Source: Perkinsus olseni (taxonomy: Eukaryota > Perkinsozoa > Perkinsida > Perkinsidae). From it: 64,000 bases of DNA. This document shows, piece by piece, positions 1 through 13,200 of the stretch (positions within the stretch are counted from its first letter, which is position 1; each line of letters starts with the position of its first letter). The position numbers and the translations under genes were made by a program. The notes below the pieces were generated by a model. That model was not told where the DNA came from, did no database searches, and saw only the letters and a list, made by a program, of their open reading frames with translations. The stretch lies in assembly GCA_013115135.1 (NCBI GenBank), contig JABANP010000214.1:20570-84569 (forward strand), in the 5' to 3' direction.

Positions 1-2
1 AT

Positions 3-668
3 GAGGGCTCTTCGGAGCTCGATGCGGATGCGACGGGTACACCAGTTGACGTGCGGGACGCACGAGCAACGGCTGGAGTGGCTCCAAGTGAAAGTCTCTC
101 TCGTGCTGAGGACGTCGTCGAACAAACGCCAGCAGACGAGCCTGAAGGCACTGATTCTATCGAGGATGAGACGAACGCGGTCAAGGAAGGCGCAGTCCCA
201 GAGCCTGATAAGAGAAGTAAAGACTATGCGAGCTCAGCTAGCACTGTAGATGGTCAAGTGTCTGCGTTTGAAGCATCAGATGGAGGGGCGAGTCTGCCGG
301 AGACCGACGCTAATCATAACTCGAGCGAGGTGGTGTCTGCCGCTACGGACGGTTCGTGTTCGGATGATACAGCGACCGATTTGTCGGCAGAGAGTGCTTC
401 TGATGCAACCCCACGAGCTAGTGCAGAAGTCGCTGGTGAATGTCCGGCGGTACGAGAGCCTCACAGTTCGCCATCTATCCTACCTCTGCTTGTAACATAC
501 AGACCACTTTTTCTTCCTACCGTTTTGAGTTACTCGACTACACCGTTTGCTGTTCCTACCATGATTGAATCGAGCACCATCTCGGAACCCTCTCCGGGGC
601 CTGCTGCCGCTTCAAGTGCTGAACACTTCAGTGCAGCGTCCAGAGATGACAGTACATTTGACTGTTAG
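3..668 (+). CDS. C-terminal part of an acidic Ser/Ala/Glu-rich protein (5' truncated)
   Basis: This reading frame is open from base 3 and ends with a stop at 668, so the window begins inside the gene. The roughly 220 visible residues are low-complexity, rich in Ser, Ala, Glu, Asp and Thr, and look disordered. A Pro/Ser-rich stretch with a short hydrophobic run (around residues 140-165) precedes the end. No domain or catalytic motif is visible and I do not recognise the protein. It may be the disordered tail of a larger protein encoded upstream. An overlapping 82-residue frame starting at base 1 is Arg-rich and looks like a shadow. The reality of the gene is only moderately supported because it rests on frame length and composition. 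Confidence 0.35.
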   Translation, partial: EGSSELDADATGTPVDVRDARATAGVAPSESLSRAEDVVEQTPADEPEGTDSIEDETNAVKEGAVPEPDKRSKDYASSASTVDGQVSAFEASDGGASLPETDANHNSSEVVSAATDGSCSDDTATDLSAESASDATPRASAEVAGECPAVREPHSSPSILPLLVTYRPLFLPTVLSYSTTPFAVPTMIESSTISEPSPGPAAASSAEHFSAASRDDSTFDC

Positions 669-1084
669 TATGTATTGTGTATTATGGGATTTGTTTCTGC
701 TCCTAGAACGTGACTTGTGCGTGTCACATAATGAGGCGGGTTTCTCTGACGCCGATTCAGTCTCGCCTTTCACTCACCGCGTCGGAAGTTGCACCGAGGC
801 AAAGGGCTCAACGAGGAAGAGGATTATGTGTAATCTAGGCGATTTGTGGGCAAGTCTCTAACCTTTCCTTCTTCAACGCATTCGGCAATTAATCAACGGG
901 TCAGTCACGTTGAACCACATCAGCACCATTTCGACGGGTGATGACACTGGGCACGAGCCGCCAAAGACTGCCAACCCTCCGATCAGGGGTCAGATGCGTC
1001 ATAGTGACGGGGGAACATGAAGTCAGCTGGCAAGTGCGTGACTGTCCCTTGACTCTGATGGCGTGAAATATCAGCAGATCAAAA
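669..1084. other. Intergenic stretch, nothing recognised
   Basis: About 415 bases between the end of the first reading frame and the tRNA-Trp gene. Only short Arg/Ser-rich frames with no sign of coding are present. No repeat or RNA was seen. Confidence 0.4.
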
Positions 1085-1156
1085 TGACCCCGGCCCGATT
1101 CGAACGGACAACCTTCTGATCTGGAGTCAGATGCGCTACCGTTGCGCCACAGGGCC
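1085..1156 (-). tRNA. tRNA-Trp (CCA anticodon)
   Basis: The minus strand folds as a full cloverleaf of 71 nt plus an A discriminator. The acceptor stem GGCCCTG pairs with CGGGGTC using G-U wobbles. The anticodon arm is TCTGA-CTCCAGA-TCAGA, which places CCA at positions 34-36. The T-arm is GTCCG-TTCGAAT-CGGGC. The A-box (TGGCGCAACGG) and B-box (GTTCGAATC) internal promoter elements are intact. There is no intron. It should decode UGG as tryptophan and be transcribed by Pol III. Confidence 0.94.
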
Positions 1157-1909
1157 AAGCTGAAGATATTAGGTCGGTGCTCGGCGCGCTGGAGTAAACC
1201 TCTCATCACAGTAGATCGTCTCCCTAATCAACATACATCGGAGCGGGCGGCTGCGTCAGCTCCTCAGGGTGCGAGTTAGAGTGCACCATATCATGCGCCC
1301 CTGTGATGTGAGACACGTCACGTCACCCGCAGGGTAGGCCGTCATATATTGTTCATCGCATCTTGAGTATACCGTTTTATGTCACGTTTTCTAAGTAGAA
1401 GTTTCCGGGCCGCGGGGGATGCCAACGACGGCTCTCGAAGATCAGAGTTCCTGCGCCGAGGCCTTGGACCCGAATCGCTAGAACTGAGTCTACCCTCATG
1501 AATCGTCACTTCGACGCATGCCGACGCGTTTCCTCGTAGCTCAGCTAAAACTGTCTTCTTCCGCAAACGTAAAGGCAGCAACCAAACCTATCACTCAAAC
1601 GGCCAAGCTACTTGGCTATCGTAGTTATAACGGTGTACCATGCAGGGTACAACGGCAGCGTACAGGGACTTCCAATAACTTCATGAACGTTCTGCCCGAG
1701 CTCGGGGGTTTTGCGCAATCTACAATATGTTACGATCGAGGTGCTTGAGGACAAACACTGGCCGCCCGATTTGGCCTCTCATTCGCAGCAACACTTGTTT
1801 GCGCGGCACAGGGGCAACCAGAGCAGCACCCCGACGGTTCGAGCAGTCCTGACAGATACCAAGTCCGGGTTATGTTAGTTCCTTTCCGATACCCTCCTAT
1901 TTGCAATCG
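1157..1909. other. Stretch without a supported gene
   Basis: About 750 bases between the tRNA-Trp and the first candidate exon of the hydrolase gene. A 76-residue plus-strand frame at 1518-1748 and a 79-residue minus-strand frame at 1342-1581 are open, but neither has recognisable content or flanking splice signals that join it to a neighbour. Promoter and 5' leader of the hydrolase gene may lie here. Confidence 0.35.
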
Positions 1910-3548
1910 ATGTTTCTTCGCGCGTACGTCGCCCTGACTGTACTCGGGACATCCTCTCTGTCTCTGAAAGGGTAGGCTGGCTGAACGAGCACCGCGTGCC
2001 TCTCTCTCTACTTCCTCTGCTGAGGAAATCATCGAAAGGCTCGTGTCGAGCTCTGCCTTCACGTGCCCATGCGCCTCTTGAATCAGGTATAGGTCCAACC
2101 TAGCGGTGCTGTCCCTCATCCATCTCGACTTTGCTCACGTATCGAGTAGTATCAGCCCACTGACCGACCCGGCGGTCACTGCCGGTCTACAAGGGGCGCA
2201 CAACTACCGAGTCCAGAGTGGGAATGAATCCCTCGGCGTCTGGCTCGTAAGACTCCTCTTTCTTCGGGGTAGCATTGCACTCCGTCAGATACCCGCCAAT
2301 AACGCCACCAAACCGGCCGATCGAGCCGTCATGTACGGCATGCTTTCGCGTCCACCGCACATGCCCGTTTTCAGATACTTCCATGGCAAGGGTGGCAACC
2401 GAGGTCGAGGCCGTCGCATCAAGCTGTACAAGATGCTCGCCAACAGGCTCAATGCTACCGTAGTTGTCTTCGACTTGAGAGGGTGATGTCCTCGCTCGAC
2501 TGGTCCTCTGGAATAGTGCTGTCGCCGTGTAGGTATGGCGACTCGACAGGAACCCCCTGGACAAGTGGGGTTCTTGAGGACATCCGGACGATAGTGGATT
2601 GGACTGGGAAGATGCTCGGCAATCATTCAGTAGGTCAATTGAAAGCACTTCTCCGTTCCCTCGCTCATGAGCGACCACAACGGCATCCGGGTTCTCCACA
2701 GTTACCCGTGTACATGTACGGCCATTCGCTGGGAGGCCCACAGGCGCTGTACGCGGCACGGTATATGGTGAAGACAGGACGACGGGTTGGGCTCTCAGCA
2801 CTTCATCGCAGGATGTCTGTTAGTAGGTGCCTGGCTGTATTCTAGAGTCTACCTTCGTAGAGTTCATACGAGCGGCCGCTCAATTCCCAATGACACTGCC
2901 TCTGTGGTTCTTGCCTGTGAAAACTCGGGTTCGGCTCCTGAGACCGGTGATTGAGTAGGTATGGTCCAGCAACATGAACCCAATACAGAACTTAGCGCTT
3001 TGTAGCGTATTACGGCCCCCATTATCCAGGACCTGTCGCCGGCCTCCTTCCCTCTGTCAACCCTCAGGGCTATCGAGGGCAGCTAGATCCCCCACGCGAA
3101 TCATGGGAGTTTTATGATGTTGGCTTTCTTCTCGGTCAGACCCGCGATAGAGGACCCGACCCATTTCAATTATCACACGGGAGAACAGCTACTACTTCTA
3201 CGTCGCGAGGCTCCCAGGATACCGATCATCAACTTTCATGGTAGGCGAGAGATCACGCTCTCTATGACTGGTGCCCCTCGGTTTACTTGCAAGTACGAGA
3301 AGGAAGACCCATCGATGAATCTTGCCTTCGCGGTTGATGAGCTCCGTGACTCAGGTTTATCTGACTGGCTAGTATCCCCGAAGAACGCCCGAGATCTGCA
3401 AAGGCTGGTTGAAGGTGTCAACTACACGACTGTGCTCATCAAGGGCGGTGGTCATAATGACCTGCGCACAGGCCCTCGTCAGGACCAGATGGTAGCCGCC
3501 CTGCGGGGTTGGTTCCCGGAGACCGAGCGCTTCTTCGCCCTCAATTGA
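1910..3548 (+). CDS. ABHD12-like alpha/beta-hydrolase (putative lysophospholipase/monoacylglycerol lipase), multi-exon
   Basis: The exons give an alpha/beta-hydrolase fold protein. The core begins near 2106 and contains VFRYFHGKGGNRG (the oxyanion-side strand), then VVVFDLRG joined across a 50-nt GT-AG intron (2483-2532) to YGDSTGTP, the ABHD12/13 signature. The nucleophile elbow is YGHSLGG (GHSLG, near 2720). The last exon carries GGGHNDL, whose His fits the catalytic histidine, and ends at 3548. ABHD12 proteins are membrane-anchored serine hydrolases acting on lysophosphatidylserine and monoacylglycerols. The proposed start at 1910 opens a short hydrophobic signal-anchor-like exon (MFLRAYVALTVLG) and is uncertain. 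Introns between 2780 and 3170 could not be placed exactly; the exon around 2860-2960 encodes a plausible cap region. I could not fix which Asp completes the triad. Confidence 0.6.
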
Positions 3549-4286
3549 CGAATGTGCCATCAGGAATTCCCTTTTCCCCATTCCTGCTATTCCCTCACCC
3601 TATGAGCTTCCTGCTTTAACGCAAGTAGAGGACATAGAGTACAGTACAGTTATATCACGAACAGGCTTTGGAAGTTCAGTTCGCTCGGGAGGCTCACGTT
3701 TTTATGAGAAAGAAAGCTGTTTCGAACGACCGGAGGTGTAGTTGAGTTCACATATGCAGTTGGAGGGATGGCAGTGGACCGGACGAGCGTGGACCGGAAG
3801 GGGGGTACTGAGACTTTGGTCGTTGAGCTCTTTCGGAATGTTCTTCGATTGTTCCGATACTCCCGAGTACTCCAAGCTGCCCCCGAGCAAGGTGTATCTC
3901 CCATAAGGGAAGAGCTGATCTGAGTATTCAATCTTAAGTGAACCAAGCGGTATGATCTGATAGTGAGCGGTATCACTATTACAAAGACTCCGACGAAGTT
4001 CATCATGGATGGGCTCCGACTCGATCCGTGAAAATTCCCGCGGGCTGACCCTAGTAGTGGAGACGTCGAACGCAATAGACCGCTGATGCTGAACAACAGT
4101 TGGTGAATCGGGGACTTGGATCATGTTCACTATGCTATAATGAAGGTCATGCATATGACTAAAACCAACACCTTTATTGATGAAAAAGCATCTGCAGTAA
4201 CTTCTGCAGCGCTGGTCCCGGAACCTGAGCGCGACCGTGCGATATAGCCGGTCTGCCGCTTGCAACTCCTACCGTCAAGGGTCGGG
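3549..4286. other. Region without a clear gene between convergent genes
   Basis: Between the hydrolase stop and the likely end of the giant minus-strand gene. A 187-residue minus-strand frame (3702-4265) is open and has ordinary composition, but I see no motif and no clean splice link to the giant gene. It could be an extra 3' exon, 3' UTR or chance. Confidence 0.3.
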
Positions 4287-7200
4287 TCACCAAGGCTGAA
4301 GCCGTGGAGGGGGAATGTCATGAGGACTCCTGAAGATGGCCTGAGGCAGCAGCCACAGTGAGGGCACGGCCTTGGAGTCGGTGAACCCGTACGCTGCGGT
4401 GCAGTTGCCTGCTGGCCTGCAGAAGGTCAAATGGTAGAAGTTGAATCCTGGCGCGTCCGGCTGTGAATCCGGCAGAGTGACGGGAACTGAGATGGTAGGA
4501 CATCCTTTGCTGCTTGATCATGCCACGCGACTCACTATTGATGGAATGCTGCCCCACTTGAAGACGCTGGGCTCCTTCTTTGACATACAACACTACTGCA
4601 TTCTCGCCGTCCAGGTCGACTTTCTGGATAGCCTGAAAGTGGCGCATCGCCTCTGACTGAGGCAAGTGCTCTCAAGACGGTACCTCGCGAAGCTCGCTAC
4701 TGATCTGAACGCCGAACCACGTCCCTGAGTTCTCTCGTTGGACGACGTTATGGACAACTCCTGCGGGATATCTGACATAGAAGGGAGTAAGGGCATTGTA
4801 AGACAGAGCATGCTCATCATAAGCTCACTCGATACGAATCCTGTGCACACCGCTGTCTGCTGGGAACTCCTTGGTGACATTGAACACCAGCGTCACGCGG
4901 TAGTCCACGATTTCCTGAGGAACACTGGTCGCCGAGCCTGCCTCTATCCCCGAGCCAACCTGGGGCAGGGATCCGCTGCTGAGAGCCGGCGTCGGGGTTG
5001 GAAGGGTCGCATCTTCGGGCTCGGTAGATGACACGGTATCGCGCACGAATAAAACCCGATAAGACGCCGTTATTGGAGTTCCGTACTCCACCTTGAAACC
5101 TGAGAATGGTGGCCCTACGGAAATGAAGGCCAGCGGCAAGCTTACTGGGGATGGTCATGGCAGCATCCTGAACGTGACCGTGCTGGTCCACTATGATGAT
5201 CGTCAAGTTGTTGGGCTCGGCCGTCACTTGCGGGGTGTTGACCAGCCATGAGAGGCCGTAATCTGAAGCGTCCTGGTTGATCGACTGAGCTGACGAATTG
5301 AGCTCACCCCTGGGAGGGAGGAGGTCGTTCAGACGAAGCTCTGCAACCACCGTCCCGCTCCCTTCCGGTCGGGTGATGCTGCACCTGAGGGCGGCGAGTC
5401 ACGGCAATCGGGCAAAAACCAGGTCCATGAAGCTGACCTATCGGTGCTGCTCGCAGACACTGGAAGATAGAAGACTTTAAGAGTGTCGCAGTATACAGTG
5501 AAGGTGTCCGGCAAGATGACTCGCACGTGGCCGGCCGACATATCGAACCTGATAGAAGGAATCTGGAACGCCGCTGGATCTGCCCGACGAGAGCTTACGT
5601 TTGCTTGGTCGTAAATCCGACGGCCATGAGGAGTCTGATATCATCGTGCTGCTCGCTCGGTATGGAGGCGTATAATATACGCGCATCTTCCATTTGCCTG
5701 CCAACCAAAATGCATGGACACGGGTAGGCCTTTGGGTAGGGATCCTCACCTGACTTCGAAGCCTTCATGTTCAGACCAACCCACTTCCATGTGATCTGCT
5801 GGGCTGTAGGTGAAGTCCACGACAGAGCCTAAGGACAGGGGAGTACAGCAGGCCTTTCCTTGATAGACAGAACTTACTCAGAGTGGGCGATGGATTGTCT
5901 TTAAACTGGATAGCTCGGATGTACCTGTCCAAGACGAGCTGCTGTGGACACTCTCGCACGACTGGACATACCACTGGATAGAGCTTGGACTCCTCGGTGG
6001 GGTCTTCACTGAGACCTTGAGGCTGGATGGTGACGACTGGAGCCCTCCCCGCCGAGCGAGGAGAACTGCAACCTGCCATGGGGCGCTCAGTCGGACCATT
6101 AGCCAATCTCGAGGGCCGTGAGGGGTGTCCCGAAGAACTCCGAGGGCCGGTTGTTGCTGCACACCTGCCGTTGGCTTCCGTCAGCAAGGTCCAATGTTGT
6201 TATTCGGCAGCCTTGGATGTCGGTCCCTCTGTATTCATGCAGGCAGTCTGGGCTCCCGAAGGTGAAGTCAGGCGGCGCGACGAGGTAGAGAACGTCGGGA
6301 CTCGTCCCTTGAGGGTCCAGTACCAGGGACACCTGGGAGCACCCCATCACCCTCTGCAAGGGCCAGCCGAACCCACTTGAATGTCTGCTCCGGGAGGATG
6401 CTGCCGAGGGCACGCCAAGCAGGACGCCGGCAGAACCTCGAAGTCCAACTGGGCAACCATGTCGAACCACGAATTGTCCGCGGTCTCCGGCTCCTCAGGC
6501 GAGCGCATGAATCTGAAGGGCGCAGCGGCTATGCAGATGAACATCAGGGATGCGCTACCGGTCATTAGTATTCGTCGGCAGACGGGTTGCAGTGGAAGCC
6601 TCCTCGTCGTCCGGCAATCTCGTTTCCAACAGCCACTTGGAGTCGATCGTCATCTTAGCGAGACCTGAGAGGAGCAGCGGACATCAGAGCCTTCCCCTAC
6701 TGTGGCAAAGGCCTCACTCTCGGGCGGAAGTGTCACTAACTGCTTAGCCGTGAGAGCGAAGAGTTCGGGGTGAATTCGCCGGGGATCCACAGGAGTATGG
6801 ACCTGATAAGGAAACGTCGTTGGCGAGGAGGAGTGATGAGCCGGCCAAAGCACCTTCACTGAGATCGTGTAGAGATGCCCTGCTTCCAATGGCTCCGTCA
6901 GCGTGCACCAAAGCGAGTCATCCGAAGCCGTCAAATTGGAAACCTATCGAAGGAACCGTGGGTGATCTATCAGTCGATGAGGTGCTGTCCACCTCAATGG
7001 GACGATTGTTGACTTCGTCGAGGACGGCGAAACCCTCACTAAGTACAGCATAGGACTTGGCGTTGATGTAGAGAACTTCTCCCGGCATGAGCGGTCCTGA
7101 AGGAATGAGATGAGGTACTTCTCGAGGGCCACAGCTTCAACCAACCTCGTCATGGTACTGCGGAGCACGGCAGTGGCCTCCACTGGGGCGTCTAGGAGTT

Positions 7201-10200
7201 GATAGCTGGACTCCAAACTGGGAGGAGACAGGATAGGCCAGCGGGTCGGCGTTGAAGGAAGACAGTAGGGTCGCCGTAGGGACCGTAAGGAGTCCTGAAC
7301 GACAAGCTTATGCGTGTCAAAGGGGCGGCTCATCGTAGCTGGAGGTCACCTGGCAGCTCGAAGCCGTCTTTGTAGGCCGACTTCTGGTCGCGCTTCTCGT
7401 CTACGAGATAGGTGGTGATGTCGAACTCAGTCTGGCCTCCTTCCTGGCCGAGTCGTACCTGTGGAGTTGGGCAGCTTTCCTCCCCGATGACTCCTCAGGA
7501 CCCACCTTGCCGAGCCTAACTGTGCTCCTTTCCCCCGCTCTGATGACTACACGGAGACTCACTGTACTGCCGATGGCCTCGAGGATCTCATGCCCGCTAG
7601 ACAATACTGTAGCCGCAGAGAAGTCGAAGCCTGGCGGTTGCCGTGCTGTTATGACCAGCTTGTCTGCTGCGGATACCGCAGTAAAAGATATCTGTCATCG
7701 AAGAGCTACAAAAGCACATGCCGCCATTTTGTCTTCGACAGAGTCCAGCCCCCAACAGGGATATGCGGATCCGAGCAATTGTCACCTCGATGTCTGATGC
7801 CCGAGTAGCAGCGAGCATCTCTCCAGTGAGCTCAACAGAGCAGTCCTCGAGCTGGGGCACCACAGTCCAAGATGCATGTACTGCAGTTGCTACGACGGAG
7901 ACCTGAAGGAGGTATCCTCGAGTGGCTCCTCCGTCTGGCCTCATACCCCTTCGTTTTGAGACGATGGTCGGAAGTGACCGGCCTTCCAGTAGTTGCGTAC
8001 CAGCGACGGCGTTTCAATAGGATTGATGGTCGTTATGGTGTACTCGATGGTCTGGAGGACACAAGGTAACCATAGAGGCACGCTAATGGTGTTGGGCTGC
8101 TCACATGGCCTGACGGGTAGGCTGTCGGCTCATCCACAATAAGGTGCATCACTCTCCCGTCGCAAGTGGGCAGGGAGTTGGGTAAGTAACTGCAGAAAGT
8201 CGGGAGGTGGGACACGATCCGCCACAGACTAGCTTCGAGCTCGGGAGCGGAAGGAGCGGCGTTACAATGCTTACTTTCCTTGGTTTGTGATCCAAGTGAA
8301 GCCGTGACAGATTTCACCATTGCCGCCAAAACTATATCCCTCAGGAGCTTCGATCAGGAGAATATCTCCCGTGTCCAGTCTAGCCGAGAACTTAACGCCG
8401 ATGTACAGGGCGGGTATCTACAGGGTTCTCGAGTCGCAGGAGGCCTACTGTGGACAGCCTACCTCTGTCTTGCCGGCGACGATTGGAAGCTGCGTAGTCG
8501 GATCCGAGTTCCTCACCACGAATTCACTGAGCACATTGGTGACCGTGAAACCATGCATCGAGGTCTCGTCGAGGGCGCGGATATCGTCGGGTCCTCCCTG
8601 GCAGAATGCAATGACGACAGCAGCAGAAGCAGGCACCTACACGTCCAGAGCATTCCTGAAGCTCTGCAGGAGCCAGTCTCCCTTCGAAGTCTCGACCACG
8701 ACGTCCGGGTTATAGACGAATACTGTCAGACGATAACGCCGCTTGGCTAGGAGAGGTTTGTCATTGAGAAGGGTCATGGTCATCCTATGCAGCCTGGACG
8801 GGAGGAGGCCCACCGTGCGGCCTTATGATGGGCCGATGCAGCAACTTACTTAGCAAAGCTAGTTGCCGCCGTGTCCGGGTTAGGATCCGTTATCCGGCAG
8901 GAGAAGTCAGCAGACCTGCGGAGGCTACTTGACGGTGCTGGAGACGGAGGCGAGGGTGACTACCGGAACACTGAGGCCGGTTGGGACTCCTCATCATCTC
9001 CTGCAAGCTCTTCCAGTTCCACTCCTTCACACTCGTGACTGCGCGGTATATCAGTGCGTGTAACGAAGGTGAAGTCCGAGGGAGCTGTGAGCATGAGGAC
9101 AGCCCCGCCGCCCAGGTCCGGACTGTCTCGATCGACTCTGCTGTGGGTCGTGAAGGAGATCGTCACAGGATTTCTGACCAGCTCGAAGGGTATACCAAGC
9201 TGGGTTGCTTGTTCCTTCAGCCTGTTCTTCGCAACACTGACAGGCAGGACTTCTGCTGGGTGGAAGGACCAGAGGCTCGAAACCAGGGAAGGGTTCGCTG
9301 CTCTCTCCACCGAGCTCAATCGTCCACATATTGTCCACAGGGTTAGTCAGGGGATTGCTGTGGATGCGCAGCCGGAAGACATAAAGATTCTCCTTCTCAA
9401 GGCCTGGCCCCACAATCATTCGAGCGACGTTTTGGCCTCCAGTACAGGATAGCATCTCGGCCGAGTCCGGCCATTCTGTATACTGTCGAGGCAGGGACTG
9501 ACCAGCACCGAAGACCTTGTCCGGCCTGGTCTCCAAACCCACGAGGCAGTCCTCAGCGAAAACCAAAGAGAGAGGGCCGGTCACAGTGAGGATCGAATCA
9601 GCCGACGTTTTGTCGGTTGGCAGTCTAAACTGTAGGATGACATTATTTTCCTTTCCCGGCCGATCGTTCCTCCCACTGGCGGCCCTTTGCTCATCCGTAA
9701 TAGGGGCTAGACTAGCCGCATCCATCTTCACGCTCAGAGTATGCCCGGGGTAGTAGGTGGCCAAGTCCAGCGTTCGAGGTCCATCCGACGAATTGAATAG
9801 CCCACGGAAGCTCTCCAGTTTGAAGCAGGAAGACATACCGCAGTCCGAATCAGCGTCGGGCACTACGTCCCTGGACCTCGCTGGGGTTGGTGACTCTGAG
9901 TAGCTTGAAATGGTAAAGGTCGGGCTCGATAGGGGAAATTGTTGGCTGCAGCGTGACCGTCCGGGCAGTGGTGTTCCACATACACTCAACTCCGGGAGGC
10001 AACTCGGACCCTAGCTCCGCTGCCTCGGTGCTCGGCTCGGCCCCGCCAGAGTCGTCATCTGCGACCACCGACAGGTGCGGTAGAGTCCATTCATTCATAC
10101 CACTGGGAATCGTTCCCTCAGCCACCAAACGCCTAGACTGGCTCGAGGTGGGCTCGAGTACGCAGGCAGAAGGCATTTCATAGCCCTCGGGAAAGTGATA

Positions 10201-13200
10201 ACGAGGGCGTCCGAGAGGGGATGGATGCTGCTGGCGGTGCGTGCCGTGAAGGTGACCTCAACACGCTTACCCACGACAATGCTGCTGGAGGATACCTGAA
10301 GCACACCAGACAAATTCACAAGGAGCTGCACTCGACGACTGGATTCTGGCCTTAACCCCTGATAGAGAGAACGCTGGTGAGAAATGCACTTCGCATTTCA
10401 TATTGCGAGATAACGAGAAAGTGATCGTCGTGCGCGACTCGCACTCGCAACTGCTCTCGAAGCCTCTCCAACGATTTTCCCGGTGCTACTGCGCGTTGAT
10501 GAACTAGCTTACTGTGAAGGCACCGAGTGATGTTATCGTTCCAAGTTCCAGCATCGCCGCGTATGGTCGATCGGCCGCCTCCACCTGAGAAGGAAGCGTC
10601 ATCGAGACCGACCGGCACCTCAGAGAGTTCCAACTCACCTCGTCGAAGCCGAACTCGATGAGAAGCTTCCTCGTTGAGCCCGGACGGGGGAAGGATGGCA
10701 CCATAACGGGGGCTCGGAAGCCGTAGATGTGGGAGGAGTTGAAGAAGAGGCGCTGACTGCCCCAGGAGAGGACCTGAGGAAGCCAGTCACCGTCAAACTG
10801 CAGCCTTCCTATGCTCACGGATGATTGATTTGTTGGCAACGTCTGTGTGGGCCACTCGGCGGTGATGTTATTCAACTGGTGGTAGACAGATGGGTCGCCT
10901 CTGGTGCAGTTCCGGCAGGCAACGAAGTCTTCGTCGGATCGAAGGACCCACTGCCAGCCAGCAGGTAGCGAGGCTCGAAGGGTACCTCAGGAAGGAGGGC
11001 GATCGGTACCACAGGGATGAGTTTGCCAAGTACTGGTAGTCGACCATGGCAATTGCCATAAGTGAATTTCAAGCATTGAGAGTTCCCTCCTCTGCCGATA
11101 AGGCACGGCCGAGCTGAGGCGAGCAGAGACGTGGAAGGTCCCTAAAAGATCATCGAAATTGAGTTTCCGTTGTGACAGCGGCAGCAGCCCCTACCGTCCC
11201 TCAGTGGTTGTTCCGGCGTTGTGAGCATATACTGGTACAGCCTCCACGACCTCGCCAATGACTCTGGCATCAACGACACAGTACCTGGGGTGCCGTCGAT
11301 GTATCTGAAGGGCAACAACACGCCATCATCCCCAACAACACGCCCGCGGCCCTACTGCCGCTTGTCATTGAGAGTCCATATGCGCCATGCGTCGTCATCG
11401 CCAGAAACGATACTGTCAATAATAGGATTCACAATCCTCAGGCGGAAGCCGTATAGGGAGTCCTCCTTGAGCAGACGGCGAGTGTTTATGAGGGCTTGAT
11501 GGTACCTACGTGGGCAGCGGTGCAGCCGATCCGAAGAAGCAAAGTCGCACCGTATGGCAGTTCCCGTAGCTCCGCTGTCTCCCTGCAGGTTCGGCCGGTC
11601 CTTAGCCTCGGCAAGGCCCTCACAGTTGAGTACGGTAGGGAGAGGGAAGGCGGTGGCATCACCGCCGCTGACGTAGAACTCCTCCCCCAGATCCTGCACC
11701 AGGCATGCCTTGCCGAAATCGAAGTGTCTTGGGGCATTGACCAGTATATACCCATCCTGGCCAGCCGACTGCTCAGTGTGGAACCACACGCTAATCCAGT
11801 GTCGATGAACGGTGGTAGCGGTCGAGACCGAGAAGTCGTCAGGAACGATGATGGGCATGCTGAGCTTGCCTAGCACTGGCCGGCTGCCATAGAACAGCTC
11901 CGGCTCGGAAGACATGAAGACGCTGCCCTCGACTTCGTACATGTTGCTGGCTTGAGAGTAATACCCGCGAGAGGCGATTCTGACCCGCCATCTGTTGGAG
12001 CTGCTGGCTTGCCCAAGGGGGACGGATGGGTTGTCTACTATGATCTTGGCCATAACACTGCTGCCACTATAGATGACGTCATAGCCCGACAGACCGAAGC
12101 TGCACTCGTTGGTCGAATCGAAGGACCACATCTCGGGCTTCTCTACCGTGCCCCTGCCTTGAGGTACTCTCTGCTCGAACAGCAACAGATCATCCTCGAC
12201 AGCGGCAGCCCCTCGACAGATGTACCCCTCTGGCAAGCTTAGAGTGAATTGTGCGCTGGTTGCAGCACCGCCACCAGCGAAGAGTGTCGCGCCAAGATTG
12301 AGCTTGACGTAAATGCTGTTGCCGGTGTCCGATCGGAAGGGCTTCCGTGTCACCATCAGTGGCGAGGACCTGAGTGTACGACCTAAAGCGAACTGAGTGA
12401 AATCGGAGGCTTGCGGCCCACCTTTCCGACGGTGTATCCTGCATCAGGCTTCTTCCAGATGTAGTCCCCACTGGACATGATATAGGAGGGGCTCTGGTCT
12501 GCAGCCGTGGTGATCTGTGCCGCCAGTCTATCCGGGAAGAAGCCACCCGTCGGCAACTGCAGGTTGTAGAGCTCTATCTTATGCGCTCGTCCGCCATGCA
12601 GTGAAGTCATCCCACTAGGGAAGCTGAGCCTTAGGACGCTCTTATGACCATTGGGCACGATCGTCTCGGTCTTGACTTCGGTGATATCACCACACACGTG
12701 CTCGGAGTCTACGGGCGTGCACACTGCTGTTGGCTCCCTTTCCATGTCCCACTGCAGCAAGGGCCACATGAATATCCGCAAGATGCTGCCGCCAACAATG
12801 GCCGACAGTTCGTTCGCTGAGCCCTTCACAACCAGTGTTAGCTGAGCGTCATTACCGCTGAGAGCCGAGCCGGTGGTCAACTCCCTCACTTGGTTGTTGC
12901 CTCCAGTGACTGCTAGGCCACCAGGTATCAGGAAGTGAGGATCAGTGACCCCTCCCTCCTGGTACGGCCAAGCGAGTCGAGCAGTGGTCGGCCCATCTCC
13001 AAGGCGGTGTAAGGGAGCGCTCTCTAGTGCAACCATCGAGATGATGCGGACATACTCTTGGTCACTCGACTGCCCCGCGAAGCCTGCCATGTTCATGACG
13101 ATCTTATAGCTGGTGTCCGGCCTCAGTCCACTACGACGATCGAAAACGATGAAGAACTCTCTGTAGGAGTCGTAGGACCGGTAGTAGCAGCCCTTGGGCA

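Noticed and set aside
3702..4265. 187-residue minus-strand frame
   Set aside because: Has no motif and no clean splice link to the giant gene; left as an unassigned stretch.
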